DNA from: Roseibium album
GTDB taxonomy: Bacteria; Pseudomonadota; Alphaproteobacteria; Rhizobiales; Stappiaceae
Direction of reading: 5' to 3'
Length of the DNA: 64,000 nt
Assembly: GCF_001404515.1 (NCBI RefSeq)
Contig: NZ_CXWE01000001.1
Coordinates: 1,116,001 to 1,180,000 of the forward strand
Shown: positions 17,394-27,222 of the stretch, piece by piece
Numbering within the stretch: position 1 is the stretch's first letter
How the letters are laid out: every line of letters starts with the position of its first letter
Made by a program: the position numbers and the translations under genes
Notes under the pieces: model-generated
What the model saw: the letters and a program-made list of their open reading frames with translations, nothing else
Databases searched by the model: none
What the model was told of the DNA's origin: nothing

Positions 17394-19187
17394 CTATCCG
17401 AAAAGAAACGCGTCTGTGCCGAAGTCGTCGACGCTCGCGCCTTCGAACGTAATGAGCTTGCCGTTCACGTCGAGTTGCACATCATCACCGATTTGGGTCA
17501 GCTGATCGACAAGGTCAGTCGCGTTGAAGTCCTCGTCCGTGACAAACAGCAAACGGTCTTCTTCGAAGTCGAAGTCAGTGATGACCTTCAGACCCGTGTC
17601 GTCGGCGGTGAAAAGGAAGGTGTCGGATCCTTCTCCGCCTGACATGATATCGAACCCTGAGCCGCTGCGTATGACATTGTCCTGATCGTTGCCGGTGATC
17701 GTGTCGTCGAAGTCGGTTCCGGTGACATTCTCGAAGTTGACGGCCTTGGAGCCTTCCAGCGTTCCGGCGGCAAGATCGACCTCGACACCTTCGGCTGCCC
17801 GGGAGAGGTCCAGCGTGTCAATGCCGTCGCCGCCATCCAGGTCGAGCTTGATCTCATCCAGAACGGTATCGACAATCTGTGCGGTGTCGTCACCGCCGCC
17901 GAAATTGGTTTCCAGTACTTCAGTCTTGCGAATGTCCAGCTGGAACAGGCCGTTGACGTTCTGGTCGTTCAACTCGACCCGGGCGAACTGGACGCCGTTC
18001 GGTGTCACGGAGAATTCGGCAACGTCCTTGTTCTGAAGATCGTCATTGACGAGATCGGTGTTGAAGTTGACCTGGACGCGGTCATAGTCCGCACCACCGT
18101 CCATAAGATCGGACCCATCGCCGTTGTTCCAGACAAGAAGGTCGTCGCCTTCTTCGCCGAAGACGAAATCATTGCCTTTGTTGGCAACAAGGATGTCGTT
18201 GCCTTTTCCGCCATGGATCGTGTCGACACCACCGAGCCCGGATATGACATTGTCCTGATCGTCGCCGGTTATCCTGTCGTCGAATTCGGTTCCGATAACG
18301 TTTTCAAAGTTGACGGCCCTGGAGCCTTCGAGCGTTCCGGCGGCAAGATCGACCTCGACGCCTTCGGCTGCCCGGGAGAGGTCCAGCGTGTCAATGCCGT
18401 CGCCACCATCCAGGTCGAGCTTGATCTCATCCAGAACGGTATCGACGATCTGCGCAGTGTCGTCACCGCCGCCGAAATTGGTTTCCAGTACTTCAGTCTT
18501 GCGAATATCCAGCCGGAACAGGCCGTTGACGTTCTGGTCGTTCAACTCGACCCGGGCGAACTGGACGCCGTTCGGTGTCACGGAGAATTCGGCAACGTCC
18601 TTGTTCTGAAGATCGTCATTGACGAGATCGGTGTTGAAGTTGACCTGGACGCGGTCATAGCCGCTGCCGCCATTCATCAGGTCGGACCCATCACCGTTGT
18701 TCCAGAGAAGTAGGTCGTCGCCGGACCCGCCGAACATCCGATCGTTGCCCTTGTTGCCGACAAGACGGTCATTGCCCTTGCCACCACGCAACGTGTCTTC
18801 ACCGTCACCGCCATTCAGTGTGTCGTTGCCGAAGCCTCCAATAAGTTTGTCGTTCCCGATACCTCCGAACAATGTGTCCTTGCCGAAGCCGCCAAGGATC
18901 TTGTCGTTGCCCTTGCCCCCGAAAAGGATGTCGTTTCCAAAGCCTCCGTCGATCTTGTCATTGCCGTGCCCACCGAACACCGTGTCGTTTCCGAAGCCGC
19001 CGAAGATTTTGTCGTTGCCTTTTCCGCCATCAAGAAAATCGTTTCCGAAGCGACCAAAGATACTGTCGTTACCGCCATTGCCAAAAATGAAGTCGGAGGC
19101 AAATCCTCCAAAGAGATAATCACTTTGATGAGACCCGTTGATGAATTGGGGTTTGAAGAAATTCAGGAAAGAATAAAGGAAGCTCAT
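17394..19187 (-). CDS. RTX-type calcium-binding repeat protein
   Basis: The start ATG 19187 ([15 protein letters not shown]) has AGGAGA upstream, giving 597 residues. Residues about 30-170 are a run of nonapeptide GGxGxDxhx repeats (such as [19 protein letters not shown]). Two near-identical 191-residue modules follow, each with an acidic beta-rich segment ([10 protein letters not shown]... to ...GTEFDD) and its own RTX units. The C-terminus ([11 protein letters not shown]...DAFLFG) is typical of type I secretion substrates, and there is no Sec signal peptide. RTX repeats fold on binding calcium outside the cell. No enzymatic domain and no type I secretion genes are seen here, so adhesin or matrix protein is inferred. 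Confidence 0.88.
   Translation of the reverse strand: MSFLYSFLNFFKPQFINGSHQSDYLFGGFASDFIFGNGGNDSIFGRFGNDFLDGGKGNDKIFGGFGNDTVFGGHGNDKIDGGFGNDILFGGKGNDKILGGFGKDTLFGGIGNDKLIGGFGNDTLNGGDGEDTLRGGKGNDRLVGNKGNDRMFGGSGDDLLLWNNGDGSDLMNGGSGYDRVQVNFNTDLVNDDLQNKDVAEFSVTPNGVQFARVELNDQNVNGLFRLDIRKTEVLETNFGGGDDTAQIVDTVLDEIKLDLDGGDGIDTLDLSRAAEGVEVDLAAGTLEGSRAVNFENVIGTEFDDRITGDDQDNVISGLGGVDTIHGGKGNDILVANKGNDFVFGEEGDDLLVWNNGDGSDLMDGGADYDRVQVNFNTDLVNDDLQNKDVAEFSVTPNGVQFARVELNDQNVNGLFQLDIRKTEVLETNFGGGDDTAQIVDTVLDEIKLDLDGGDGIDTLDLSRAAEGVEVDLAAGTLEGSKAVNFENVTGTDFDDTITGNDQDNVIRSGSGFDIMSGGEGSDTFLFTADDTGLKVITDFDFEEDRLLFVTDEDFNATDLVDQLTQIGDDVQLDVNGKLITFEGASVDDFGTDAFLFG
17670..18149. repeat. Tandem coding duplication, copy 1 (C-terminal module)
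   Basis: This stretch of the RTX gene is almost identical to 18243-18722 at a constant offset of 573 bases (191 codons), with long runs of perfect identity including third codon positions. Confidence 0.85.
18243..18722. repeat. Tandem coding duplication, copy 2 (central module)
   Basis: Partner of the 17670-18149 copy. The encoded segment [20 protein letters not shown] appears unchanged in both. Near-identity at DNA level indicates a recent duplication or ongoing gene conversion. Confidence 0.85.
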
Positions 19188-19308
19188 TGCAAATCTCCTG
19201 TCTTGAAAAATCACCAATCGTCCCGACGGTCTGACGCAGTGGTCTGCCGCCAGACGTCAACAAAGGACCGCGATGGTGACCTCGCCAGGTGCGAGTACTT
19301 GTTGGTGC

Positions 19309-19515
19309 TCAGGCGATCGAAAAAGGTTCAAAAAAAGATTTTGCAGCGTGCCCACATCGGTGTGTCAGGCGGATCTGGGCCAGGACCGGCATTTTCAACG
19401 CGGTTGGGTGATCAGGATTGAAACCGGGTAGCGGTGTGTCTTCTGGTTCGGGACTGAACGCGATCATGGCTCTGTAACTGCCTGCCAAAAAATGCACAAA
19501 CATCACAAGAGTCAT
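19309..19515 (-). CDS. Possible small protein, doubtful
   Basis: A 68-codon frame from ATG 19515 (MTLVMFVHFLAGSYRAMIAF) has GGGGGAAG upstream at good spacing. Its N-terminus is hydrophobic; the rest (FSPEPEDTPLPGFNPDHPTA) has no recognised motif. It lies upstream of the RTX gene on the same strand. The ribosome site is its only real support. Confidence 0.25.
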   Translation of the reverse strand: MTLVMFVHFLAGSYRAMIAFSPEPEDTPLPGFNPDHPTALKMPVLAQIRLTHRCGHAAKSFFEPFSIA

Positions 19516-19575
19516 TGCGTTTCTTCCCCCCATCGAAACGCGACACTAAGTCAATACAATCATTCCAGAAAAAAA

Positions 19576-19606
19576 GCCGCTCCGGGGTTCCGGAGCGGCC
19601 TTTTTT
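19576..19606. terminator. Strong bidirectional rho-independent terminator
   Basis: A perfect 10-bp stem, GCCGCTCCGG (19576-19585) and CCGGAGCGGC (19590-19599), has a GGTT loop. It is flanked by A7 (19569-19575) on the left and T6 (19601-19606) on the right. On the minus strand it lies about 25 bases past the pntB stop. Confidence 0.85.
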
Positions 19607-19624
19607 ACAGTCGAGTTTGGGAAA

Positions 19625-21058
19625 TCACTCGATCATGGTGAGCAGTTTGTCGAGAGACTGCTTTGCGTCGCCATAATACATGCGTGTGTTTTCCTTGTAG
19701 AACAGCGGGTTCTCGATACCGGAGTAACCGGTGCCCTGGCCGCGCTTGGAGACGAACACCTGCTTGGCTTTCCAGACTTCCAGAACCGGCATGCCGGCGA
19801 TCGGCGAGTTCGGGTCTTCCTGGGCAGCCGGATTGACGATGTCGTTGGAACCGATGACGATGGCGACATCGGTTTCCGGAAAGTCCTCGTTGATCTCGTC
19901 CATTTCCAGAACGATGTCATATGGGACCTTGGCTTCCGCCAGAAGCACATTCATGTGGCCGGGCAGGCGACCTGCGACCGGGTGGATCGCAAACCGCACG
20001 TTCTTGCCCTTCGCACGCAAGCGCTTGGTCAGTTCGCTGACCGATTGCTGTGCCTGGGCCACCGCCATGCCGTAGCCCGGTATGATGATGACATTGTCCG
20101 CGTCATCAAGGGCAGCTGCAACACCGTCGGCATCGATGGCGATCTGCTCACCTTCAACCTCCATCGCCGGTCCGGTCGTGTTGCCGAAGCCGCCGAGAAT
20201 GACGGAGATGAACGAGCGGTTCATCGCCTTGCACATGATGTAGGACAGGATCGCACCGGATGAACCGACAAGCGCGCCGACGACGATCAGCAGATCGTTG
20301 CCGAGCGAGAAGCCGATCGCTGCTGCCGCCCAGCCGGAATAGCTGTTTAGCATCGAGACGACCACCGGCATATCCGCGCCGCCGATCCCCATGATCAGGT
20401 GATAGCCGATGAAGAACGCCAGCAATGTCATCAGGATGAGCGTCCAGATACCGGCACCGCTCAGGAACAGGATCAGGAGAATGAACGAAAGGATCGCCGC
20501 ACCGGCATTCAGGGCATGTCCACCGGGCAGTTTTTCCGCCTTGGACGTGATCTTGCCGGCCAGCTTGCCGAAGGCCACGACCGAGCCGGTAAAGGTGACC
20601 GCACCGATGAAGACGCCGAGGAAAACCTCGACCTTCAGGATGGACTGTTCCGCAGAAGTCTTCTTCGCCAGCAAGGCAGCAAACCCTTCGAGCGCCTTGC
20701 GCTCTTCATCGCCCATGGCCAGAACGCGGCCGAGTTCGATATAGGCGTTGAAACCGACAAACACGGCGGCAATGCCGACCAGCGAGTGCATTGCTGCAAC
20801 AAGCTGAGGCATCTCGGTCATCTGGACCCGCTGGGCGACGTAGTAGCCGATGACACCACCGCCTGCGATCAGGATCACCGACAGCAGCCAGAGACCGGAA
20901 CCGGGCCCGATGAGCGTTGCAACGACGGCGAGCGCCATGCCGGTAATACCGTACCAGACCGCGCGTTTTGCACTCTCTTCACCTGACAGGCCGCCGAGCG
21001 AGAGAATGAACAGGATTGCCGCAACCACGTAGACGGCAGTTGTAAAGCCAAATTCCAT
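19625..21058 (-). CDS. pntB: Proton-translocating NAD(P) transhydrogenase, beta subunit
   Basis: The 477-residue PntB has about nine N-terminal membrane helices (residues 1-270, starting [19 protein letters not shown]). The C-terminal NADP(H)-binding domain III carries [13 protein letters not shown], the GxGxxxA-type nucleotide loop, plus the family segments [20 protein letters not shown] and [12 protein letters not shown]. Together with PntA it couples proton entry to hydride transfer from NADH to NADP+, supplying NADPH. It starts 12 bases after the pntA stop with AGGAG upstream, and ends just before a strong terminator, so pntAB form a two-gene operon. Confidence 0.97.
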   Translation of the reverse strand: MEFGFTTAVYVVAAILFILSLGGLSGEESAKRAVWYGITGMALAVVATLIGPGSGLWLLSVILIAGGGVIGYYVAQRVQMTEMPQLVAAMHSLVGIAAVFVGFNAYIELGRVLAMGDEERKALEGFAALLAKKTSAEQSILKVEVFLGVFIGAVTFTGSVVAFGKLAGKITSKAEKLPGGHALNAGAAILSFILLILFLSGAGIWTLILMTLLAFFIGYHLIMGIGGADMPVVVSMLNSYSGWAAAAIGFSLGNDLLIVVGALVGSSGAILSYIMCKAMNRSFISVILGGFGNTTGPAMEVEGEQIAIDADGVAAALDDADNVIIIPGYGMAVAQAQQSVSELTKRLRAKGKNVRFAIHPVAGRLPGHMNVLLAEAKVPYDIVLEMDEINEDFPETDVAIVIGSNDIVNPAAQEDPNSPIAGMPVLEVWKAKQVFVSKRGQGTGYSGIENPLFYKENTRMYYGDAKQSLDKLLTMIE

Positions 21059-21070
21059 GGGTCGGGCTCC

Positions 21071-22654
21071 TTAGGACTTCTGGAACATGGCGAGCATGCG
21101 CCGTGTGACGAGGAAACCGCCGAAAATGTTGATCCCGGCCATGAATATGGAAAGCCCCGCAAGCAGGATGATCAGGAACGATCCCGAACCGACCTGCAGC
21201 AATGCCCCGACTATGATGATCGACGAGATGGCGTTGGTCACCGCCATCAGCGGCGTGTGCAGCGAATGGCTGACGTTCCAGATCACCTGGAAACCGACGA
21301 ACACCGCAAGCACGAAGACAATGAAGTGCTGCAGGAAGCTGGCCGGCGCCACGAGCCCGACGAGAAGCATGAACAGCCCTCCGACGGCAAGCAAAGTGAC
21401 CTGCTGTTTGGTCTGCTGCTTGAAGGCGGCAACTTCCTGAGCGCGTTTTTCCTCCGGCGTCAGCTCCTTCGGTTTTTCCTTCGGCTTGGCCGCGATCGCC
21501 TGGACCTTCGGCGGCGGCGGCGGGAAGGTGATCTCACCGCCATGGGTCACCGTTGAGCCGCGAATGACGTCATCTTCCATGTTGTGGACGAGCTGACCGT
21601 CCTTTTCCGGCGTCAGATCCGTCATCATGTGGCGGATGTTCGTTGCGTATAGGGTAGAAGACTGGGCTGCCATCCGGGACGGGAAGTCCGTATAACCGAC
21701 AATCGTCACGCCGTTGTCGGTGACGATCTTCTTGTCGGCAACCGTACCTTCCACGTTGCCGCCGCGCTCCGCGGCAAGATCGATGATCACCGAACCCGGC
21801 TTCATGGACTGGACCATGTCTTCAAGCCACAGCTTCGGTGCTGGACGGTTCGGAATGAGCGCCGTCGTGATGACAATGTCCATGTCGGGCGCGAGTTCGC
21901 GGAATTTTGCCAGCTGCGCTTCCCGGAACTCCGGTGAGGACACGCTTGCGTAACCACCCGTTGCCGCCCCGTCCTGCTGGTCTTCCTCGAAATCGAGATA
22001 GACAAATTCAGCGCCCATGGATTCAACCTGTTCAGCCACCTCGGGGCGAACGTCGAACGCGTAGGTAATCGCACCGAGCGACGTGGATGTGCCGATCGCC
22101 GCAAGGCCCGCAACGCCGGCGCCAACCACGAGCACCTTTGCCGGCGGAACCTTGCCGGCAGCGGTGATCTGGCCGGTGAAGAACCGGCCGAAATTATTGC
22201 CGGCCTCGATGACCGCCCTGTATCCGGCGATATTGGCCATCGAAGACAGTGCATCCATCTTCTGCGCGCGCGAGATTCGCGGCACCATCTCCATGGCGAT
22301 GACGTTGGCGCCCTTTTCCTTCGCCGCTTCCATCCCGGCTTCGTTGCCGCCCGGATTGAAGAAGGAAATCAGCGTCTTGACCTTCGTCAGGTAACCCAGT
22401 TCCTTGTCTTCGGGCTGGCGCACCTTTGCGACAATGTCCGACTGCTTCCAGAGACTGGGCGCGGTCTTGACGATCTCGACGCCTGCCTCCTTGTATGCGT
22501 CGTCTGAAAACCCTGCAGCCTTGCCGGCGCCGCTCTGAATGAGACAGCTATAGCCCAGCTTCTGCAGTTGCTTTGCCGATTCCGGGGTCATGGCCACACG
22601 GGCCTCCCCGGGGAAGATTTCCTTGGGTGTGCCTATCTTAAGGGCTTCTGACAT
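21071..22654 (-). CDS. pntA: NAD(P) transhydrogenase, alpha subunit
   Basis: The 527-residue PntA is of the undivided (E. coli-like) form. It has an N-terminal NAD(H)-binding domain I ([21 protein letters not shown]; nucleotide fold [17 protein letters not shown]; catalytic-loop region [20 protein letters not shown]). A Pro/Lys-rich linker ([20 protein letters not shown]) and four C-terminal membrane helices follow. Many alphaproteobacteria split this gene into pntAA and pntAB; here it is intact. The ATG at 22654 ([12 protein letters not shown]) is preferred over an earlier in-frame start because GGAG lies six bases before it. Confidence 0.97.
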   Translation of the reverse strand: MSEALKIGTPKEIFPGEARVAMTPESAKQLQKLGYSCLIQSGAGKAAGFSDDAYKEAGVEIVKTAPSLWKQSDIVAKVRQPEDKELGYLTKVKTLISFFNPGGNEAGMEAAKEKGANVIAMEMVPRISRAQKMDALSSMANIAGYRAVIEAGNNFGRFFTGQITAAGKVPPAKVLVVGAGVAGLAAIGTSTSLGAITYAFDVRPEVAEQVESMGAEFVYLDFEEDQQDGAATGGYASVSSPEFREAQLAKFRELAPDMDIVITTALIPNRPAPKLWLEDMVQSMKPGSVIIDLAAERGGNVEGTVADKKIVTDNGVTIVGYTDFPSRMAAQSSTLYATNIRHMMTDLTPEKDGQLVHNMEDDVIRGSTVTHGGEITFPPPPPKVQAIAAKPKEKPKELTPEEKRAQEVAAFKQQTKQQVTLLAVGGLFMLLVGLVAPASFLQHFIVFVLAVFVGFQVIWNVSHSLHTPLMAVTNAISSIIIVGALLQVGSGSFLIILLAGLSIFMAGINIFGGFLVTRRMLAMFQKS

Positions 22655-23043
22655 ATGTCGCTCCAAGATGGTGACCAGGACATGGCCTAAAGAAGGGGAG
22701 CCTGCACCTTACGACGAAGGAATTCATCGGTATCGTGCGGACTTTGTATGCATGCTCGACTATAGAGACGAAAATTTTACTTATGACAAGATGTGTTTGC
22801 CAGGGAGCAGGACGGTATTCCGTCACTGAAGGCAGACAAGCGCGAGATCCGAAAGTTGGCGAAATCGGCTTTCAGGGGTACTGGAGTCTTTAAATCCATA
22901 CCGAAGATTAGCCGGAATACTCACAAATTCGGCAGCTTTAGCAATTTATTCTGAGCAAGACGCGCGTTTTGAGATTGTGTCCAGGAAATTTCGCTGTGCT
23001 GAGTGCAGGCAGCGACCTGTGGACGCAGGTCGCTGCCGGGACT
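22655..23043. other. Gene-free region upstream of pntA
   Basis: These 389 bases hold the pntAB promoter region and, at 23008-23037, a hairpin following the GST gene. No gene is seen; several short frames overlap with poor codon use. Confidence 0.4.
23008..23037 (-). terminator. Hairpin just past the GST gene
   Basis: A 12-bp perfect stem, GGCAGCGACCTG (23008-23019) and CAGGTCGCTGCC (23026-23037), has a 6-base loop and lies seven bases beyond the GST stop on the minus strand. It lacks a T tail, so it may act as a 3' end stabiliser or rho-assisted terminator. Confidence 0.55.
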
Positions 23044-23916
23044 TCACTCTGCGGCCGCTTCAACCGCTGCTTTCGGATCTAGGTCGTCCGCGCTGTGGCG
23101 TTCGTGAACCTGTTCGGATTCCTCTCCCCACGCCTTGTTGACCTTCCTGCCGCGAACGACCGCGGGACGGGCATCTATCTTTTCTGCCCATGCCTTGACG
23201 TTCTTGTACTCGTCAACAGCGAGGAACTCGGCAGCATCGTAGAGACGGCCGAGTACGAGGCCGCCGTACCACGGGAAAATCGCCATGTCCGCAATCGTGT
23301 AATCTTCGCCGGCGATATAGGGTCGCTCGGCCAGTGTCTTGTCGAGCACGTCCAGCTGACGCTTGGTTTCCATGCTGAAGCGATCAATCGGATACTCGAA
23401 TTTTTCCGGAGCATAGGCATAGAAGTGGCCGAAACCGCCGCCAAGATAGGGGGCGGACCCCATCTGCCAGAAGAGCCAGTTCAGTGTTTCGGTGCGGGCT
23501 GCAGCATCTTTGGGCAAAAATGCGTCGAATTTCTCTGCCAGGTAGAGAAGAATGGACCCGGATTCGAACACCCGTGTCGGTTCTTCCGTGCTGTGGTCCA
23601 CCAGGGCAGGGATTTTCGAATTTGGATTGGCTCCGACAAAGCCGCTGGAGAACTGATCGCCTTCATTGATGCGGATCAGCCAGGCATTGTATTCGGCTTC
23701 CTTGTGGCCGAGCGCCAGAAGCTCTTCAAGCATCACGGTTACCTTGACGCCGTTCGGGGTCGCCAGCGAATAGAGTTGAAGGGGATGGTCGCCGGTGGGC
23801 AGGTCTTTCTCATGTGTTGCGCCGGAGATTGGCCGGTTGATACTGGCAAACTCGCCGCCATTCGGTTGTTCCCAGGTCCAGACTTTCGGTGGCGTGTAGG
23901 TCGGGGTGTCAGTCAT
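23044..23916 (-). CDS. yghU: YghU-type glutathione S-transferase (disulfide reductase)
   Basis: The 290-residue protein begins MTDTPTYTPPKVWTWEQPNGGEFASINRPISG, the long N-terminal extension characteristic of the nu-class YghU/YfcG group. A thioredoxin-like domain follows (LQLYSLATPNGVKVTVMLEELLALG; TPNGVK contacts glutathione; NPNSKIPALVD; FESGSILLYLAEKF). The all-helical C-terminal domain contains GEDYTIADMAIFPWYGG. Relatives have disulfide-bond reductase activity with glutathione and bind two GSH. GGAGAG precedes ATG 23916. The gene appears to be single. Confidence 0.92.
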   Translation of the reverse strand: MTDTPTYTPPKVWTWEQPNGGEFASINRPISGATHEKDLPTGDHPLQLYSLATPNGVKVTVMLEELLALGHKEAEYNAWLIRINEGDQFSSGFVGANPNSKIPALVDHSTEEPTRVFESGSILLYLAEKFDAFLPKDAAARTETLNWLFWQMGSAPYLGGGFGHFYAYAPEKFEYPIDRFSMETKRQLDVLDKTLAERPYIAGEDYTIADMAIFPWYGGLVLGRLYDAAEFLAVDEYKNVKAWAEKIDARPAVVRGRKVNKAWGEESEQVHERHSADDLDPKAAVEAAAE

Positions 23917-24122
23917 CAGAATCGCTCTCCGGCTCGGATCAGGTTGAAACAGTCTGCGCATGCCTGGGCAAGTCCCCAATTCATCGCAATCTTGCGATTA
24001 GATAGGGTGGCAAATTCGCTTTGCCTAGAGTTTTTGTCCGATGCAGTCCAAAAAAGTATCTCATGGTGACAATCCCTGGCAAACCGGTTGGGAACTGCAG
24101 CCAGGTGAAAGGAACCGGGATC

Positions 24123-25382
24123 TCAGGCCAGCAGGTCATCCTCGAAGGGAAATCTGGACAGAAGCTCGATCCCGCTGTCGGTGATCAGAACCTGTTGTTC
24201 CAGCTTGACACCCTCCCTGCCTCCGTCTTCGCCGATAAAGCTTTCCACACAAATCGTCATTCCCGATTCCAGCGCGCCGTCATAACCGGCTTCCGGAAAG
24301 TCTCCATGGTGATAGAGATAGGGATATTCGCCGGTCATGCCGACACCATGTGCAGACAGGTAGTAGCGGTTGGTGTGGTATTTCTCGGGTATGTTCCATG
24401 CCCGGTCTGCATATTCGCGAAATGTCATGCCGGGGCGCAGGATGTCCATGTTGTGGTGCACCTGCTCAAAGGCGATCTTGTAGAGGTCTCGCTGCTCGGC
24501 GCTGGGTTTGTCCGGCCCGGCATGAAAGGTGCGCGAGAAATCGGCATAATAACCGTGACAGCCGACGACATCCGTATCGAGCGCGATCAGATCGTTTCTG
24601 CCAATGAGGTTCGCCGACGTTTCCTGAAACCAGGGGTTTGTCCGGTCGCCGGCATTCAACAATCGGGTTTCCACATAGTCGCCGTTTTGCTCGATGATTG
24701 ATTTGTGCAGGACGGACCAGAGTTCGGCCTCCGTCAGGCCTGGGCGGATCGCCTCCCTGAGCTTGCCCACCCCGATTTCCGTCGCCCGCAACGAGGCGAT
24801 CACGCATTTCATTTCCTCAGGCGACTTGATCGCGCGCGCCATTTCGATCGGTTGCTGCGCGTCGACGATTGACAGACCACGGTTTCGAAGAGCAATGCTC
24901 GTTCCCGCATTCAAGCGCTCCAGGCCGACAGTGGCCTTCCTGTTGTCCGTCAGCTCATGAATCAGGTCGGCCATTTCCGCGCTCCAGAGCGCCTCGCGCT
25001 CTACAATATGCGGTCCGGCGGCAACAAAACTGGCAGTTCTCGCCGGGCGGACCTCATCGATGGTTTCGAAGCCTTCCGCCAGATGCAGGCAGCCGGTGAA
25101 TTCAAACAGGATTGACTTGTCCAGTGTCAAAAGCAGGTAACGCGACGGAGCATTGCGCATGGAAAAGACCTGCATGTTGCGTGTGCCGGTCGCATAGCGA
25201 ATGTTGACGGGATCTGAGAGGATCACGGCATCAACACCGTATTCGGACATTTTCCGGCGCACGCGCGCCTGCCGGTAGGCGCGCACACCAGCAAGGTCAA
25301 TGCCGTCGGTTTCCGGTGACCGGTCGAGCTGTACAATGTCAGCCAGATCGCTTCGCTCCGCGTGCCAGTCAAGTTCCGCCAT
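24123..25382 (-). CDS. DddP-like M24-family metalloprotein, substrate unknown
   Basis: This 419-residue protein has an N-terminal creatinase-like domain (NIRYATGTRNMQVFSMR) and an M24 pita-bread domain. Candidate metal ligands are Asp269, Asp271 (ALDTD), Asp281 (ADFSRTF), His345 (HGVGM), Glu380 (CVES) and Glu395 (KLEQQ). As I recall the DMSP lyase DddP, its six iron ligands D295, D297, D307, H371, E406 and E421 are each exactly 26 positions higher, including the unusual extra Asp. However, the DddP catalytic Asp377 corresponds to Gly351 here. It is therefore probably a relative with another activity (peptidase, creatinase-like hydrolase or other lyase). It is divergent from a LysR gene. ATG 25382 is chosen over a GTG seven codons upstream because of GGAG spacing. 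Confidence 0.8.
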   Translation of the reverse strand: MAELDWHAERSDLADIVQLDRSPETDGIDLAGVRAYRQARVRRKMSEYGVDAVILSDPVNIRYATGTRNMQVFSMRNAPSRYLLLTLDKSILFEFTGCLHLAEGFETIDEVRPARTASFVAAGPHIVEREALWSAEMADLIHELTDNRKATVGLERLNAGTSIALRNRGLSIVDAQQPIEMARAIKSPEEMKCVIASLRATEIGVGKLREAIRPGLTEAELWSVLHKSIIEQNGDYVETRLLNAGDRTNPWFQETSANLIGRNDLIALDTDVVGCHGYYADFSRTFHAGPDKPSAEQRDLYKIAFEQVHHNMDILRPGMTFREYADRAWNIPEKYHTNRYYLSAHGVGMTGEYPYLYHHGDFPEAGYDGALESGMTICVESFIGEDGGREGVKLEQQVLITDSGIELLSRFPFEDDLLA

Positions 25383-25464
25383 GATGATTTCGTCTCCAAA
25401 CACACATCAGGGAATAATTGCATCTTGAACCGACAGGAAAAGCCTGGAAAAATTCACCCGTATT

Positions 25465-25491
25465 GATAACTTCCAGGAATGCTAAGTTATC
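25465..25491. promoter_or_regulatory. Inverted repeat in the M24/LysR divergent promoter
   Basis: A perfect 8-bp inverted repeat, GATAACTT (25465-25472) and AAGTTATC (25484-25491), is separated by 11 bases. It spans the predicted LysR start codon at 25479. Size and spacing suit a LysR-type operator serving autoregulation and control of the divergent gene. Confidence 0.5.
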
Positions 25492-26366
25492 GCAAGTCAC
25501 TGCCACCGCTGGACACGCTGGTCTTTTTTGAAGCGGCAATGAGGCATCAGAACTTTACGGAAGCAGCCGACGAACTCTTTGTCACGCAGGCGGCGGTCAG
25601 CAAGCGAATCCGGCAACTGGAAACCTGGCTCGGCGTCGATCTGTTCGAGCGTTCCGGTCGCAAGTTGATACCAACCGAAGCTGGTGAATATCTCGCCGAA
25701 AAGACCGGTATGACACTGGACTATCTGGACCAGGCATTGCGGACGGTAAAGATCCCGTCCCAACCGGTGGTCCGCATTGCGTCGGTAACGGCGCTCGCGA
25801 CCTTCTGGCTACAGCCCAAACTAAGGTCTTTCGCACTTTCCGATGAGGCTTGTCCGTTCAACCTCACGAGCGCAGACGAATTGGGGGATCTGCTCCGCCC
25901 GGAACACGACCTGGTCATCCTGCATGGTGAAAACCGGCTTCCGGGTTGGAATGCTGAATTGCTGTTTGAAGAGGAAATTGTTCCAGTTGGAACTCTGGCG
26001 GTAGTAGATGAAGCAGGTGCATTCAGACAGAATGACGGTCAGGTGCTGTTGAACTTTGCACGAATGGCACCGAACTGGACCGATTGGAATGTATGGATCC
26101 AGCGAACCGGATGGTCGGAATTTCGTGAATGGCCGGTGCTGAACTGCGCTAGTTACAACCAGACGATCGGACGTGCGCTGAAAGGGCAGGGGATCGCACT
26201 TGGTGCACTGCCCCTTTTGCAGGATGAGCTTTCGTCGGGAGATCTGGTGGCCATGAATTCCAGGACACTGTCTACCGGCAAGGGATATTACATCGCGTGG
26301 CCAAAGGCGCGCCCGATGAGTGATGAGGCCGAGCGATTGAAAAATGTGCTCCTGGGGAGCAGTTGA
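25479..26366 (+). CDS. LysR-family regulator, GcvA-like
   Basis: The 295-residue regulator has an N-terminal winged helix (LPPLDTLVFFEAAMRHQNFTEAADELFVTQAAVSKRIRQLETWLGVDLFERSGRKLIPTEAG, residues 8-70). A periplasmic-binding-protein-like effector domain follows, ending GYYIAWPKARPMSDEAERLKNVLL. It resembles the GcvA/AmpR group. It is divergently transcribed from the M24-family gene 96 bases away and probably regulates it. An inverted repeat overlaps the proposed start, which either places the operator in the first codons or means that translation starts further downstream. Confidence 0.9.
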   Translation: MLSYRKSLPPLDTLVFFEAAMRHQNFTEAADELFVTQAAVSKRIRQLETWLGVDLFERSGRKLIPTEAGEYLAEKTGMTLDYLDQALRTVKIPSQPVVRIASVTALATFWLQPKLRSFALSDEACPFNLTSADELGDLLRPEHDLVILHGENRLPGWNAELLFEEEIVPVGTLAVVDEAGAFRQNDGQVLLNFARMAPNWTDWNVWIQRTGWSEFREWPVLNCASYNQTIGRALKGQGIALGALPLLQDELSSGDLVAMNSRTLSTGKGYYIAWPKARPMSDEAERLKNVLLGSS

Positions 26367-26417
26367 TCTGGAAAGTTTGCTGCTAGTTTGCCGCTGGTAT
26401 GGATCGGAGAATTTTCG

Positions 26418-27194
26418 CTAGGATGTAATGCCGTACTGTTTCAGAATTTTCTCGTGTGTTCCGTCTGCGACAATCGTGTCGAAGGCACTTTGCAGCGTTT
26501 CGACAATTTTGTCGGAGGTCTGGTAGTGCAGCGCCAGAAATAACTCCCCCCGGTCCAGTTCATAGACGGTTTCATAGTTTTCAAGATCGGCGCCACGCAT
26601 TTGCAAACCCCAGCGCGTGACCTTGGTTTCGTAGGAGATCGCATCCACGCGGCCTGCCATGAGTTTGCGGAAGTTCTGTTCGTTCGACAGCACCGTCTCG
26701 ATGCGGTCGTCCGGCACACCTTGTGCCCGCAACAGAAGCTGACCGACATCATCCTTGACAACCCCGATCCGAATATCTGCAAGGTCGTGCACCGTTTTGA
26801 TCTCAAGGTGGCGGCTTTTCTTCGCTGTCAGTCCGACGACTGTTGGAACGAACGGCCCCACCCACTTGAACAGATCCTCGCGATCCGGCGTGCGTGTTGT
26901 GGAAAACAATGCGTGTCCTGGGCGCTGCAGAGTGAGATTATAGCCCCGGGCCCAAGGCAAAAGAGCGATGTCTTCCCGATTGTGCCCCGACGCCGCCCGC
27001 TTGAACATCTCATCCATGATCTCGACACTGATGCCGCTCAGGCCTGCCCCGTCTTTGTAATTGTAGGGCGGATATTCCTCCGTCATGACCTTCAAGGAGC
27101 CGAGCCCGGTTCTCGCATGCGACGAGCGGATCAGCGTTAGGGACGTGAAGGCAGCCATTCCGGCGACGACGGACCGTCTTGTCAAAAATCGCAT
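26418..27194 (-). CDS. Periplasmic amino-acid-type substrate-binding protein
   Basis: The 258-residue protein is of solute-binding family 3. It starts MRFLTRRSVVAGMAAFTSLT, a leader with TRRSVV that could be Tat-dependent, cleaved near SSHA. The binding domain contains MTEEYPPYNYKDGAGLSGISVEIMDEM and SNEQNFRKLMAGRVDAISYE. No permease or ATPase gene is adjacent. Such orphan family 3 proteins often act as sensors or partners of signalling proteins. The gene lies 28 bases downstream of a GGDEF/EAL gene on the same strand, so it may be cotranscribed with it and sense a ligand for it. GAGGG precedes the ATG. Confidence 0.85.
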   Translation of the reverse strand: MRFLTRRSVVAGMAAFTSLTLIRSSHARTGLGSLKVMTEEYPPYNYKDGAGLSGISVEIMDEMFKRAASGHNREDIALLPWARGYNLTLQRPGHALFSTTRTPDREDLFKWVGPFVPTVVGLTAKKSRHLEIKTVHDLADIRIGVVKDDVGQLLLRAQGVPDDRIETVLSNEQNFRKLMAGRVDAISYETKVTRWGLQMRGADLENYETVYELDRGELFLALHYQTSDKIVETLQSAFDTIVADGTHEKILKQYGITS

Positions 27195-27222
27195 CGGTTG
27201 ACCCTCATTACGTTACGTTGAT

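Larger units (their letters stand above)
19188..19624. other. Intergenic region upstream of the RTX gene
   Basis: These 437 bases hold the RTX promoter region, a doubtful small ORF (19309-19515) and the terminator at 19576-19606. Nothing else is recognised. Confidence 0.4.

Noticed and set aside
18700..19120. Regularly spaced DNA repeats resembling a CRISPR array
   Set aside because: The roughly 27-base periodicity is the coding repeat of RTX nonapeptides, in frame and diverged; there are no unique spacers.
24123..25382. Calling the M24-family gene a DMSP lyase (dddP)
   Set aside because: Metal ligands agree, but the position of the catalytic Asp377 is Gly351, so the activity should not be assigned.
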